The position numbers and the translations under genes were made by a program. Positions 20,201 to 29,704 of a stretch of 64,000 nt of DNA are shown here, in pieces. This DNA is from Stentor coeruleus (taxonomy: Eukaryota > Ciliophora > Heterotrichea > Heterotrichida > Stentoridae). The notes below the pieces were generated by a model. It made no database searches. It had not been told where the DNA came from and worked only from the letters and a program-made list of their open reading frames with translations. The DNA lies in NCBI GenBank assembly GCA_001970955.1, contig MPUH01000196.1, forward strand, positions 1-64,000. The letters run 5' to 3'. Numbering within the stretch: position 1 is the stretch's first letter; each line of letters opens with the position of its first letter.

Positions 20201-22321
20201 TCACTTAAAAAACCCTCCACCTTTCTTAGCTGGATCCCCAAACATTGAAGCTGCAGGTTTAACCTGGTCAACAGGTTTGCCAAACATACTCGCGCCTTTG
20301 CTTTCTACTTTCTTAACCTCAACCTTAGGTTCTTCAGCAGGTGGTTCTTCCTTGGCAAACCCTTTAGCTTCTTCCTTCTGTTCCTTAGGAGTAAGTTTCG
20401 CTTGTTTTTCTCTTTCAAACTGTTCTTCTTGTTCTCTAATCTCTCTAGAAATATCATCAGTCTGTTTAGCAAACTCAGGACTATGTTTCAATATTTTCTC
20501 AGCTTTCTTCAAAGTCTCAAGTTGTTTTCTCAAATTTTCCCTTTCAGCAGTAATATGCGCAGGTTCACTTAATTGATTAGTAATACTCTCAGAATTATTT
20601 ATTTGTTCATATAATTCCATCTGCATAGTATTCATAATATTTCTCACTAAAAAGTGCCCAATGATTTTAGGAACTACATCTCTAACATTTCTTATGACAA
20701 TACGATAATAACTATCAATACGTGTGCGGATTTCATTAACAAAAACATTATCAGTATTTTTGATTTTCCCATCAGCTTTAGGGATAATTTCAGTTCTTAA
20801 GGTAAGATATTCATAGTCATTAGTAAATATATAACCTTCTTCAGCGTTAATTACAGATTCGACGATTTCTCTAGTTTTTTCACGTTCTCTTTGAAGGACA
20901 TGAGTAGCTATATCAGCAATAACAGATCCAAGTGTGGGGAAACGATAAAAAATCCTATTGATGATTTTATGAGAAAGATCATCTAAATAACTATGAACAT
21001 CTAATAAACAATCAATTACAGGTTCTCTGATTTTTTCTAATTGTGGCTGCATAAGATATATAAAAACATCTATTGCTGGGAAACCTGGGATATTATCTCC
21101 TTCATGCATAGCCATAGCTCTTTGTATATCTTCATCTGAGTATTCTGATGTAGCTTTATAGTCCATAGAGTACTCTACTAACAATTTATTAAAAGCTTCT
21201 TTAATCTTAGCCCCTCCTGGAAGGTCTTTGACTATATTTGAATTAGTCCTTTTATCATATTTACCTCTAATAGTGTTTTTGAATAACTCACAGAAATCAG
21301 TGACCATATTCCATAATAATTGCAATTTAGATTTTAGGTCAGCTGGAGTACTTGGTCCAAGTTCTCTAAGCCTATCATTGCATTCTTTTATTCTAATCAC
21401 AGTTTCTCTAATGATTTCAGGTAAGAAATTCTTTATATGAGTAAATAAAACTTGAGTAAGTTTCTTAGTCAAAGCTTCAGTGCCAAGTAACCCAGAAGGC
21501 ATTGATGAATATATATCACTTTTAGAAAAATATTCTTTTTCATCTCTAAGTGCATCATCAACACGCATTTCATTATTGATATCTTCTTGTGATCTATTTT
21601 TCACCCCAATAAACCCAAGTTTAAGTTTAACTTCTTCACCTAAAATAATCCTTTTCGCATTAGTCCCACGGTCCATAATATCGATTTTTGTTATAACACC
21701 AAGTGTTCTAATACCTTGTGGGTCAACTCTTTTAGCCATTTGGATTCCATCAGAAGTTGTAATATCAACATTTGCCGCACAAACACAGAGAATTATAGTT
21801 CTTGGATCAGAAATATATCTATGGGCCATTTCTTTTGTAATTTCATATATATTCTTTGGTTGATCACCTACTGGAATTCTTGTCACACCAGGCAAGTCTA
21901 TAAGTGTCAAATCAGGACATGTGCTAGAAAAAATTGTCAGGACAATTGGATCGTCTATAATATTCTTAGTTCTTCCAGCTTTATCTTCTGTGAGTCTTAT
22001 TATAGTATCTCTAACTTTTGTGAAGTCATAGATTTTCTGTTCAGTACCTTCAAATACTCCATATGGCTTTGTGCTTTCTGCTGAGTGCACAAGTCTTAGC
22101 TCTAAGGGTCTTCTTGTACATACACCTTCGTTACGGGGTAAAAAGTTCAGACCAACAATAGATTCGAGGACTGAAGATTTCCCACTGCTTTGAACCCCTA
22201 ATGTTACAATTCGGGGAAGGCGGATATATCTATGCAGTCCAGCGTCACGTAGATGATCAACAAGGGTAATTAAAGCTCTAAGGTCACTATAAAAGCTCCC
22301 AGCAAATTCCTCTCCTGACAT
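20201..22321 (-). CDS. Dynamin-related GTPase
   Basis: 706 residues. The GTPase domain carries GVQSSGKSS (42-50), DLPGVT (142-147) and TKID (211-214), with the LPRNEGVCTRRPLEL switch I typical of dynamins. Middle/stalk and GED regions follow; the GED coiled coil is ~595-650. There is no PH domain. The Lys/Glu/Pro-rich tail ends in two ASMFG repeats and GGGFFK. These enzymes self-assemble on membranes and use GTP for scission or fission. Without a PH domain it is closest in layout to the Drp1/Vps1 type (mitochondria, peroxisomes, endosomes), although ciliate dynamins also act in endocytosis. It is divergent from the calpain gene, with 147 bp between starts. Confidence 0.93.
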   Translation of the reverse strand: MSGEEFAGSFYSDLRALITLVDHLRDAGLHRYIRLPRIVTLGVQSSGKSSVLESIVGLNFLPRNEGVCTRRPLELRLVHSAESTKPYGVFEGTEQKIYDFTKVRDTIIRLTEDKAGRTKNIIDDPIVLTIFSSTCPDLTLIDLPGVTRIPVGDQPKNIYEITKEMAHRYISDPRTIILCVCAANVDITTSDGIQMAKRVDPQGIRTLGVITKIDIMDRGTNAKRIILGEEVKLKLGFIGVKNRSQEDINNEMRVDDALRDEKEYFSKSDIYSSMPSGLLGTEALTKKLTQVLFTHIKNFLPEIIRETVIRIKECNDRLRELGPSTPADLKSKLQLLWNMVTDFCELFKNTIRGKYDKRTNSNIVKDLPGGAKIKEAFNKLLVEYSMDYKATSEYSDEDIQRAMAMHEGDNIPGFPAIDVFIYLMQPQLEKIREPVIDCLLDVHSYLDDLSHKIINRIFYRFPTLGSVIADIATHVLQREREKTREIVESVINAEEGYIFTNDYEYLTLRTEIIPKADGKIKNTDNVFVNEIRTRIDSYYRIVIRNVRDVVPKIIGHFLVRNIMNTMQMELYEQINNSESITNQLSEPAHITAERENLRKQLETLKKAEKILKHSPEFAKQTDDISREIREQEEQFEREKQAKLTPKEQKEEAKGFAKEEPPAEEPKVEVKKVESKGASMFGKPVDQVKPAASMFGDPAKKGGGFFK

Positions 22322-22468
22322 TTATATTTGAAATAAATTCACCTATAATCTAATAATCCTATAGCTTTTCATTCTAGAAAATCATCTAAAACTTCTTTAT
22401 AATAATCTAATTTCTTTATACCCTTTGTATATCTAAACTTTTCTTATAACAACTTTTATTAAAATAAA
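22322..22468. promoter_or_regulatory. Divergent promoter between dynamin and calpain genes
   Basis: 147 bp separate the two start codons. The spacer is AT-rich with no distinctive motif, and becomes G-poor and C-rich toward the calpain start. Confidence 0.4.
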
Positions 22469-25126
22469 ATGAGTAGTTATGTGACTAAATTCTACCCACG
22501 AACTGTATTTCAAACGTCAAATGAACTTGAGATTCGTGAGAAACTAAAAGACCTTATCGATACTTGTCTTGATGAAAGCGGGAAATTTTCTGACCCTGAT
22601 TTTGGTCCAAAACAATCAGACCCAAAAGGAGAATGTTCAATTTTTTACCCTCCAGAGGAACAAAATGATCTTCAAGGCGATGCTTCTGTTGGAGCTTTAA
22701 ACAATATAGCAGGTCTTGGTATCGACATGCTTCAATGGCTTAGACCAAGAGATTTCTGCAAAGATCCAAACAGATGCCATTTTCTCACAGTATCCGAGTC
22801 AGAAAGCGAAGGTGAAGATGAAGAAATAGCTCAAGAAAACGATGCTGCAGAAGAAAAGATAAAAGCTATTTTAAACAATGAACATATGACAAAAGATAAA
22901 AGCCGTGGGGCAAGTTCTCTTGATGTCATGCAAGGTAACTTAGGTGACTGTTGGTTTATAAGCGCTTTAGCTTTGATTGCTATAAGAGATGATATTTTTG
23001 GTAATCTTATATGTGAAGACAAGTTTCCAGAATATGAAAAATATGGGCTTTTTGTGTTTAGGATGTTTAGAAACTGTCGAGTTCATTATGTAATTGTAGA
23101 TGATAAAGTCCCATGTATGGAAAGATCAAATGGTCAATGTATCCCAGCTTTTGCTAGGAATAGAAACCCTAATGAATTTTGGGTATCTCTTGTAGAAAAA
23201 GCATATGCGAAATTGAATATAAGGTATATAAATCTAACTAGTGGGTTTATTGATGAAGCTTTACAAGATCTGTCTGGTTTAGCTCCTGAAATGATAAGGT
23301 TTACAAATCAAGTTAATAAAGATGCTTTTTGGGATACATTTAAACAGTTGTCTTATACTGATAGTTTGATTGGAGCTTCATTGAATTTTCTTGGAAGAAG
23401 GGATATACCAGATGATGTTAAAAGGGAACTACAAACTGAAGCTAGACATTGTGGGATTCAATATGGACATGCTTATGGAGTACTTGATGTTAGAGAAGTC
23501 CCAGACCCTGCTGATCCTAGTAATGTTTATAAAATGCTAAGGATTAAAAACCCTTGGGGGAAAGAAAATAATATGGAGTGGAATGGGAAATGGCATGATG
23601 CTGATGAAATGTGGACTGATGATATGAAAGAAGCTTATAATAAAGTTGGAGCGCAACATCCTACAAAATTTGATAAAGATGAAATGATGCATGTATGGGG
23701 AAGAAATGATAATATTTTTATTATGGAATTTGATGACTTTTTAACGTATTTCAACACTTTAATGGCTGTTAGGGATTTTCCTGATGAATGGAGTGGAATT
23801 AGATATTTTTCATCATGGTCACCTAGTTATGGGATACCTCCAAGAGGTAAAACTTGGTACAAAAACCCTCAGTTTACGTTTTATATTAAAAAAAATACAC
23901 AAATTTCTATTAGGCTGCAACAACCTGATCCTAGATCTTTAGGTGATAATAGACCTCCTTTTAAAAAGTTTGTATTATTGATTGTTGTGTTTAAAATTGA
24001 CATGGCAGAAAAATCAGTAGAAGAATTCGACCCAAAGAAAATTATCCTCCAGTCACAAGGAGCTGACTCAAGAAGTGTTATGGTAGGTGGTGATCTAAAA
24101 CCAGGGAAATATTGTATAGTCTTACTAAACGCAGTTGAAGGTGCAGTCTCAGATTGTTACTTATCAATTTACTTTAACTGTACCAAAGATGAAATAGTAT
24201 TTGAAAACAAAAACTGGGAAGTTATTAGAGAAGAAGAGGAAGAAGAGCAAAAACTAAACCAAAGCCATGGTAAAATAAGCCAAGAAGCAAAATCCTTAAA
24301 CAATAGTATGAACAAAGGGCTCACAGGAATCTCAAAACCTGAAGAAACTAAAAAGCCACTTCTTCAATCCCAAGATGACAAAAATCCAAAACCTAAACCT
24401 GAAGAGCTTAAAAAAACAGCAACACTTTCCCTTGAAAAGTCTGTAAAAATTGACCCACAGCCTGAAAAGCTTGTAAAAACCACAGCATTCGGTAAAACTG
24501 TTACAAAACCCGCATCTCAAGTTGAACAAAAACCTGTAAGCTATACTCAAGCTATAAAAGCTATGAAAAAAGTTATAGAAGAGTCAACTTTGATTGAAGA
24601 TGCTGTAAGAATTGTTGATCCTATGGCTATGGAAATCCAATTCGAAACTGATATGGCGATACTTTTTGGTTTATCATATGGAGAGTATAAGAAATTCTAT
24701 TCAATTCCAACTGAACAACAAGAAAAAATCATTGAACAATATAATGTTGATAAAAATCGTGTGGCAACAGTATGTGATTTAAGTTATTATGGATTTGGGA
24801 ATAAAGGACTTAGAGCTTTATTTGGGGGAATTGAAGACTTTCCACATTTAGAATATTTATATTTAAAAGGAAATAAACTTGGTGAGACTGTGATTTGCGA
24901 TCTTTGTCGAAGACTTGAACTCAGTCGACAATTAAATCTTAAAGAAATTGACCTTTCTGATAACCCTGATATTGGTGATACTGCAGGTTTAGCATTATAT
25001 TCATTAGCAAGCACTGTGACGAATATTAAAAAAATAAACTTACAAGGGACATCTGTAACTGTGAAGACTTTACAGAAAATCAATGACCAAACTGAAAGAA
25101 ATGCAAAACTTGTTATGAATAAATAG
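22469..25126 (+). CDS. Calpain-family cysteine protease with C-terminal leucine-rich repeats
   Basis: 885 residues. The papain-like core has all three catalytic residues: Cys161 in QGNLGDCWF, His334 in YGHAYGV and Asn361 in KNPWG. A beta-sandwich (C2-like) domain follows (~475-590), then a Glu/Lys/Pro-rich linker with PKPKPEE-type sequence (~595-700). Residues ~770-880 are leucine-rich repeats of the ribonuclease-inhibitor type (LEYLYLKGNKLG, LKEIDLSDNPDIG, IKKINLQGTSV). There is no penta-EF-hand domain. Calpains cleave targets at a limited number of sites, usually under Ca2+ control; here the LRRs probably choose partners. The catalytic call is firm, the role of the LRRs is inference. Confidence 0.93.
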   Translation: MSSYVTKFYPRTVFQTSNELEIREKLKDLIDTCLDESGKFSDPDFGPKQSDPKGECSIFYPPEEQNDLQGDASVGALNNIAGLGIDMLQWLRPRDFCKDPNRCHFLTVSESESEGEDEEIAQENDAAEEKIKAILNNEHMTKDKSRGASSLDVMQGNLGDCWFISALALIAIRDDIFGNLICEDKFPEYEKYGLFVFRMFRNCRVHYVIVDDKVPCMERSNGQCIPAFARNRNPNEFWVSLVEKAYAKLNIRYINLTSGFIDEALQDLSGLAPEMIRFTNQVNKDAFWDTFKQLSYTDSLIGASLNFLGRRDIPDDVKRELQTEARHCGIQYGHAYGVLDVREVPDPADPSNVYKMLRIKNPWGKENNMEWNGKWHDADEMWTDDMKEAYNKVGAQHPTKFDKDEMMHVWGRNDNIFIMEFDDFLTYFNTLMAVRDFPDEWSGIRYFSSWSPSYGIPPRGKTWYKNPQFTFYIKKNTQISIRLQQPDPRSLGDNRPPFKKFVLLIVVFKIDMAEKSVEEFDPKKIILQSQGADSRSVMVGGDLKPGKYCIVLLNAVEGAVSDCYLSIYFNCTKDEIVFENKNWEVIREEEEEEQKLNQSHGKISQEAKSLNNSMNKGLTGISKPEETKKPLLQSQDDKNPKPKPEELKKTATLSLEKSVKIDPQPEKLVKTTAFGKTVTKPASQVEQKPVSYTQAIKAMKKVIEESTLIEDAVRIVDPMAMEIQFETDMAILFGLSYGEYKKFYSIPTEQQEKIIEQYNVDKNRVATVCDLSYYGFGNKGLRALFGGIEDFPHLEYLYLKGNKLGETVICDLCRRLELSRQLNLKEIDLSDNPDIGDTAGLALYSLASTVTNIKKINLQGTSVTVKTLQKINDQTERNAKLVMNK

Positions 25127-25217
25127 AAATTTATATGATGAGATTAGAAAAAATATTTTAAATTAGTAATTTTAAGGTATTATCAAAAGTCATTAAAAAT
25201 TCATAAACTATAAAAAA

Positions 25218-26627
25218 ATGGTCAATTTATCAATTGGAGTAAGGCTTAGTATACTTTTTGCTGTATTATGTGAGCATTCTATTGCTTTTATGATCCCAAC
25301 ATATGTTGCTTATATGGTACAGGGATTTTTAGAAAATTCTACTTCAGATAAAAATCTACCTTCATCAATATCGTATCATGTTGGAACTCTTGAAGGGACA
25401 AATCGGCTTATGGCATTTTTTGGATGTTTTATATGGGGAAAAGTGTCTGATACAATAGGTCGTAAGAATAGTTTGATGATTGTTTTGTTTATGTCTGGAG
25501 TTACTTCGATTGGTTTTAGTTTTTCTACCACTTTTTATGTGGCTTTGGCTTGGAGAGCTCTTGCTGGGATTTCTGGTGGGACCATTACGATTATGAAAGC
25601 TTTATTGAAAGATCTTAGCGATGATGAAAATATTGCGGTTTTGTATGGGTATTTTGGTACTGGGTATGGGATAGCATCTGTTATTGGGCCATTAATAGGA
25701 GGTTATTTGTCACATCCTTATCGTTTAAGTAAACTATTCAACTACCATTTTTTCCACAAATTCCCTTATTTTCTACCTCAACTAGTTCAGTAAATTTTAT
25801 ATAGCGCAATCATAACTCTCTTAGGACTTTTACTATCATTAATATACATTCCTTCAAAACCCCCAGAATCTCAATCTAAAAATTCTACTAAATATCTATT
25901 AAAAAACAAAAACTACCTTTTTTCAGTTGGATCTTTTTGTTTACTATCTTTTATCCAGTTCTCTTTTAGAATACTTTTAGCACTTTGGCTTAAAACCTCT
26001 TCTGAAAAAGGAGGATTAGGTTGGCATACTGAAGAAAACCCTGGAATTATGAACTCTTTAAGCGGTATTATTGTAACTTTTTTCCCGTTTATTTTTACAC
26101 CTTGGCTTTCTAAAAAGTTTGGGGTAATAAAATCTTCTGTTATTTTATTAGGGTTTTTGATACCAGCTGTGTTTTTTATATCTTTAGGCAACAATCTTGA
26201 TATGATTCCTTTATGGATTTTACTTATTATTTGTAATGGTTTTGTAATAGCATTATGCACAGCTTTTATATCTTTTATCTCAATAGCAGTTAGTAATTCA
26301 GTTGAATCTAGTGTTACAGGAGCAGCATTAGGTATGTGTCAAGGTATTGTTTCATTTACTAGAGCTATAGCAATATTTACAACTGGGAATATATATGGTC
26401 TGAGTCTTAATTGGAATATAGGTTTCCCATTTGATTCTCATTTCGTTTTTATTATATTATGTTTTGTTAGTTTGGTTGATATGTTTTTTATTTTATACTT
26501 TTTGGATGCTGCTGTAGAAAAAAGATTAGTTCAGAGCAAAACAAAAATTGAAGAGAATAACTCTGAGGTTTTAAACCTTAGAGAAAATGATCAGTTAGAT
26601 AAAAATAAAATAGAGCCAAAAGCTTAA
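25218..26627 (+). CDS. Major facilitator superfamily transporter
   Basis: Exons 25218-25789 and 25805-26627, 464 residues across a 15-nt intron. The first half has about six membrane helices and the MFS motif A GKVSDTIGRKNSLM in the 2-3 loop, plus WRALAGISGG and GYGIASVIGPLIGGYLS. Splicing joins FPYFLPQLVH to AIITLLGLLLSLIYIP, an uninterrupted helix, and continues through six more segments into a charged tail. The layout resembles drug:H+ antiporter/ZIFL-type carriers. Substrate unknown. It is 91 bp downstream of the calpain stop on the same strand. Confidence 0.9.
25790..25804 (+). other. 15-nt intron (MFS transporter)
   Basis: GTAAATTTTATATAG, phase 2. Retention gives an immediate TAA. Confidence 0.94.
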
Positions 26628-26864
26628 ATTAGATATAAAACAAAATTCTCAATTTATGACTACATTTATAACTTTTACCTAATAAAACTAAAAATCTTAT
26701 CTATCAAAATTAATAAAATATACAACAAAATCCATACTTACTTCATATTTTCATATACACACCCATTACTTTAGCATAATTTCCTAATAAAAAGCATAAC
26801 CAGTTATATATAAAACCCACAATCTCATCTCTTATTCCATAAACTGTATTTAATTTAATTATCC

Positions 26865-27470
26865 CTAACAGCATTTCTTAACTTGAGCCTTAGGTTTCTC
26901 ATTTATCTTCAAAGCTGCAGGTCTAATCACTGGTTCTTTAATCTCCCTCTTCATAGCCATTCTACTAACCTCCACAAAAGCATCTTGAATCCTCACATCA
27001 TCCTTAGCTGAAGTTTCAATAAGCGGTAATTCATGATCTTTAGCCCATTGATTAGATTTAGCAATACTCACAACCCTATCTTTTTCTAAATCACACTTAT
27101 TCCCTAAAACAATAAAAGGAAATGTTTCAGGTTGTCTAGGCCCACATTGATTCAAAAACTCTTGTTTCCAAGAAATTATACTATCAAAAGAGTTCTTTGA
27201 TGTTATGTCATATACAAGAATACAAGCATCTGCCCCACGATAAAAAGTTGCCCCAAGGCTTTGAAATCTTTCTTGTCCAGCTGTGTCCCATACTTGCAGA
27301 GATATGTGCTTTTCATCTATTATGATTTCTTTTGACATAAAATCAGCACCAATTGTCGCTTTGTAGTTCTGAGAAAATTCACTTTTAACAAACCGGTTTA
27401 GAAGACTGGTCTTGCCAACATTAGAATCCCCTAATACAACGATTTTCAATTGTGAACGATTTTTTGCCAT
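26865..27470 (-). CDS. RAB7: Rab7 small GTPase
   Basis: 201 residues. It carries GDSNVGKTS (14-22), effector KATIGADF, WDTAGQERFQSLG, NKCD (124-127) and ETSAK (152-156), and ends in CC for double geranylgeranylation. The YKATIGADF switch and the RFQSLGxxFYRGADxCxLVYD segment are characteristic of Rab7 rather than other Rabs. Rab7 drives late endosome, phagosome and lysosome maturation, a heavy traffic route in a phagotrophic ciliate. Length matches the family (~205). Confidence 0.94.
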   Translation of the reverse strand: MAKNRSQLKIVVLGDSNVGKTSLLNRFVKSEFSQNYKATIGADFMSKEIIIDEKHISLQVWDTAGQERFQSLGATFYRGADACILVYDITSKNSFDSIISWKQEFLNQCGPRQPETFPFIVLGNKCDLEKDRVVSIAKSNQWAKDHELPLIETSAKDDVRIQDAFVEVSRMAMKREIKEPVIRPAALKINEKPKAQVKKCC

Positions 27471-28938
27471 GATTAGAAGATATAATTTTAACTACAACAA
27501 TAAGAATAAACTGATTATTGGAAATAAAATGTTTTGGAAGGTGTATTTGGTTGTAAAAGGCTTTTGATTTTTGGGTTTATTTATTATGAGAGTATTTTGG
27601 ATTTTATTTCTGGTTATAGGTTTTTAGGTTTTTTGTTAGGATTTTTTTTTGTTTTACTTGTATTGGGATTTATTTTTGGAGATTTTTGTAGTTTTTGAAG
27701 TTGTATTGGGTTAATATTTAAGAGTTGGCTTAGGTTTAGGTATATGGAGTGATAAAAAAATATCAAAGTTATATTGAGAATAAATATATAAATAGAGATA
27801 TATAATTAGTTTTGAATTAGCAATAAACTCTAACAATTTTTCTTAATAAAATAATATTATCACCTAAAATATTATTAAAAACAATAATAAGAGTATTTGG
27901 GCTTTATCATGATGATCTGAATAGTTTTTTTTAACATGGGGGAAATTTTACAAAGAAAAGTACTTAAACCATTATCAAGCTGAAAGAAATATAAAGTTTG
28001 TTAGGATATTCTTTGAACTAACTGCTTTTGTAAATATATGAATAATCAGATACAAATTGAATTAAATCTTCAAAGCAAGTATAATTTAAACCAAAAAATC
28101 TTCTATTGATTTTAGGTTTTGATATTGAATACAATTTTTTTCTCACAGCTTTTCAATTTAAATCTAATAATTTTCTAATCAAATCAAACAAAATTATTTC
28201 TTCATTTCACAAATATACATTAAAAATCTTATTTTCTAATATTTTATAATCAAATCCTTTTCTAATTTATCATATCAACTCCACAATTTTTTTCTCATTA
28301 ACCCTTGTTTTTTTTTGCTTTTCTTGTTATTAATTAAATATCACTTTTTTCTGAAGGGGAAAAAATCACTAAAATTATATTTTTTGTATTAATCATCATA
28401 GTTATATATTTACCTTGTTTATTGTATTAATCCTTGCTTTTATCTTGATTCATATTTTTTTTTTAAAAAAATTATATAGAAAATCTTGATATAATCTATC
28501 TGATATGTTAGAAATCAAGATAATTTTAACTGACTTGAACTTCAGGATTCATAGTTTATTGTATAATTTTCTTGATTATTTTCAGGAAGATTTTCATCAT
28601 TTTATTGATGATTTTTGGAAGAATTGCAAAGAATTTGGGGTTGCAAAACAATTTTATATAGAAATATTTTTTTTAGATACAATTGCAGTAAAAAAGTACC
28701 CTTAACACTAACTGTAAATCTTAATAAAAATTCTTATATTTTCAAGTCCATATCACAACTAGCTTTGAATAAAAGCCATATTCGCATATTTTATAAAAGA
28801 ATTAATTATAGTTTTTTTTTAATACCATTGTAAATCCTTATAGTCTAATAAAATATAATAGTATATTTTAAACAAACTAAATCATAATTATGATTATCTA
28901 AAATTTATAAATCTATATCAAAATATCAAATAAAAAAT
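27471..28938. other. Intergenic, 1.5 kb; one doubtful 66-residue ORF
   Basis: The first ~330 bp (5' flank of Rab7) are G/T-rich and nearly C-free on the plus strand. From ~28100 the strand becomes C-rich and G-poor, as in 5' flanks of plus genes. An ATG ORF at 28505-28705 encodes 66 residues (LYNFLDYFQEDFHHFIDDFW in its middle) with no recognisable family; it may be a real small gene but has no supporting context. Confidence 0.35.
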
Positions 28939-29481
28939 ATGCTAAAATCAGAACTCTATGATAAAAGCTTTGAAGATTTACTCAAATCATTAAAAATAGA
29001 CCGCGATAAGAAAATCAGATACAAAAAACTAACCCAAAGGATCATTAAATTATCATCTCCAAAAAGGCAGTTAGATGATGATGAAGATAGTGTCGGTCCT
29101 GGAAGATATAATCCTAAAGACCATTTTCTCTCAACAAAATCCAATTCTCCTTCAACAACAATCGGAAAATCATCTCGATTCAAACACTCTAAACTGTATC
29201 CTTTAAAACTTGTCAAATCAACTAATTTTCCGCACAATAATTTGAATAAAAGTTTAGAAGATTCTTATACATTTTCTACACCAAGTTATTCATTCAAAAG
29301 AACTGGCCATAATCTAAAACTTGTCAATAATCCTAATGTTCCTGGTGTTGGGAAATATTATTTAAGAAATAATAGTAAATACAAAGCATATTCGTTTAAA
29401 AAGTCTAAAAGGAATTTTGATTGGAAAAAAGATATAAGAGTTTTGCAAAAACTTGTTGAGTTTGATAGAAAATATTCTTAG
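28939..29481 (+). CDS. STPGR/SHIPPO-repeat protein
   Basis: 180 residues. A VGPGRYNP motif (~52-59) and a PGVGKYYL motif (~134-141) match the Pro-Gly-Pro-Gly-x-Tyr core of STPGR (SHIPPO) repeats, separated by TTIGKSSRF and YSFKRTG segments of the same kind. STPGR proteins lie along or inside ciliary microtubule walls. The protein is basic and has a short N-terminal helix. Only two clear repeats are present, fewer than in many members, and the exact orthologue cannot be named. Confidence 0.75.
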   Translation: MLKSELYDKSFEDLLKSLKIDRDKKIRYKKLTQRIIKLSSPKRQLDDDEDSVGPGRYNPKDHFLSTKSNSPSTTIGKSSRFKHSKLYPLKLVKSTNFPHNNLNKSLEDSYTFSTPSYSFKRTGHNLKLVNNPNVPGVGKYYLRNNSKYKAYSFKKSKRNFDWKKDIRVLQKLVEFDRKYS

Positions 29482-29704
29482 TAATTTTTTAAGATAATAT
29501 ACCCTAACATCAACTACCAAAAAATAAACATAAAACCTATCAATTCATCCCAAAAAAAGACTCCTTCTCTCAAATTTGCAATAATAATTTCAATACAACT
29601 ATCCATATCCTTAAAACTACTTCTACACAAAAAAAAAACAAATTTAAATACTCCATAAAATTCCAGTTCATTTTTATCCCATATCTATTACATATACTCT
29701 AATT

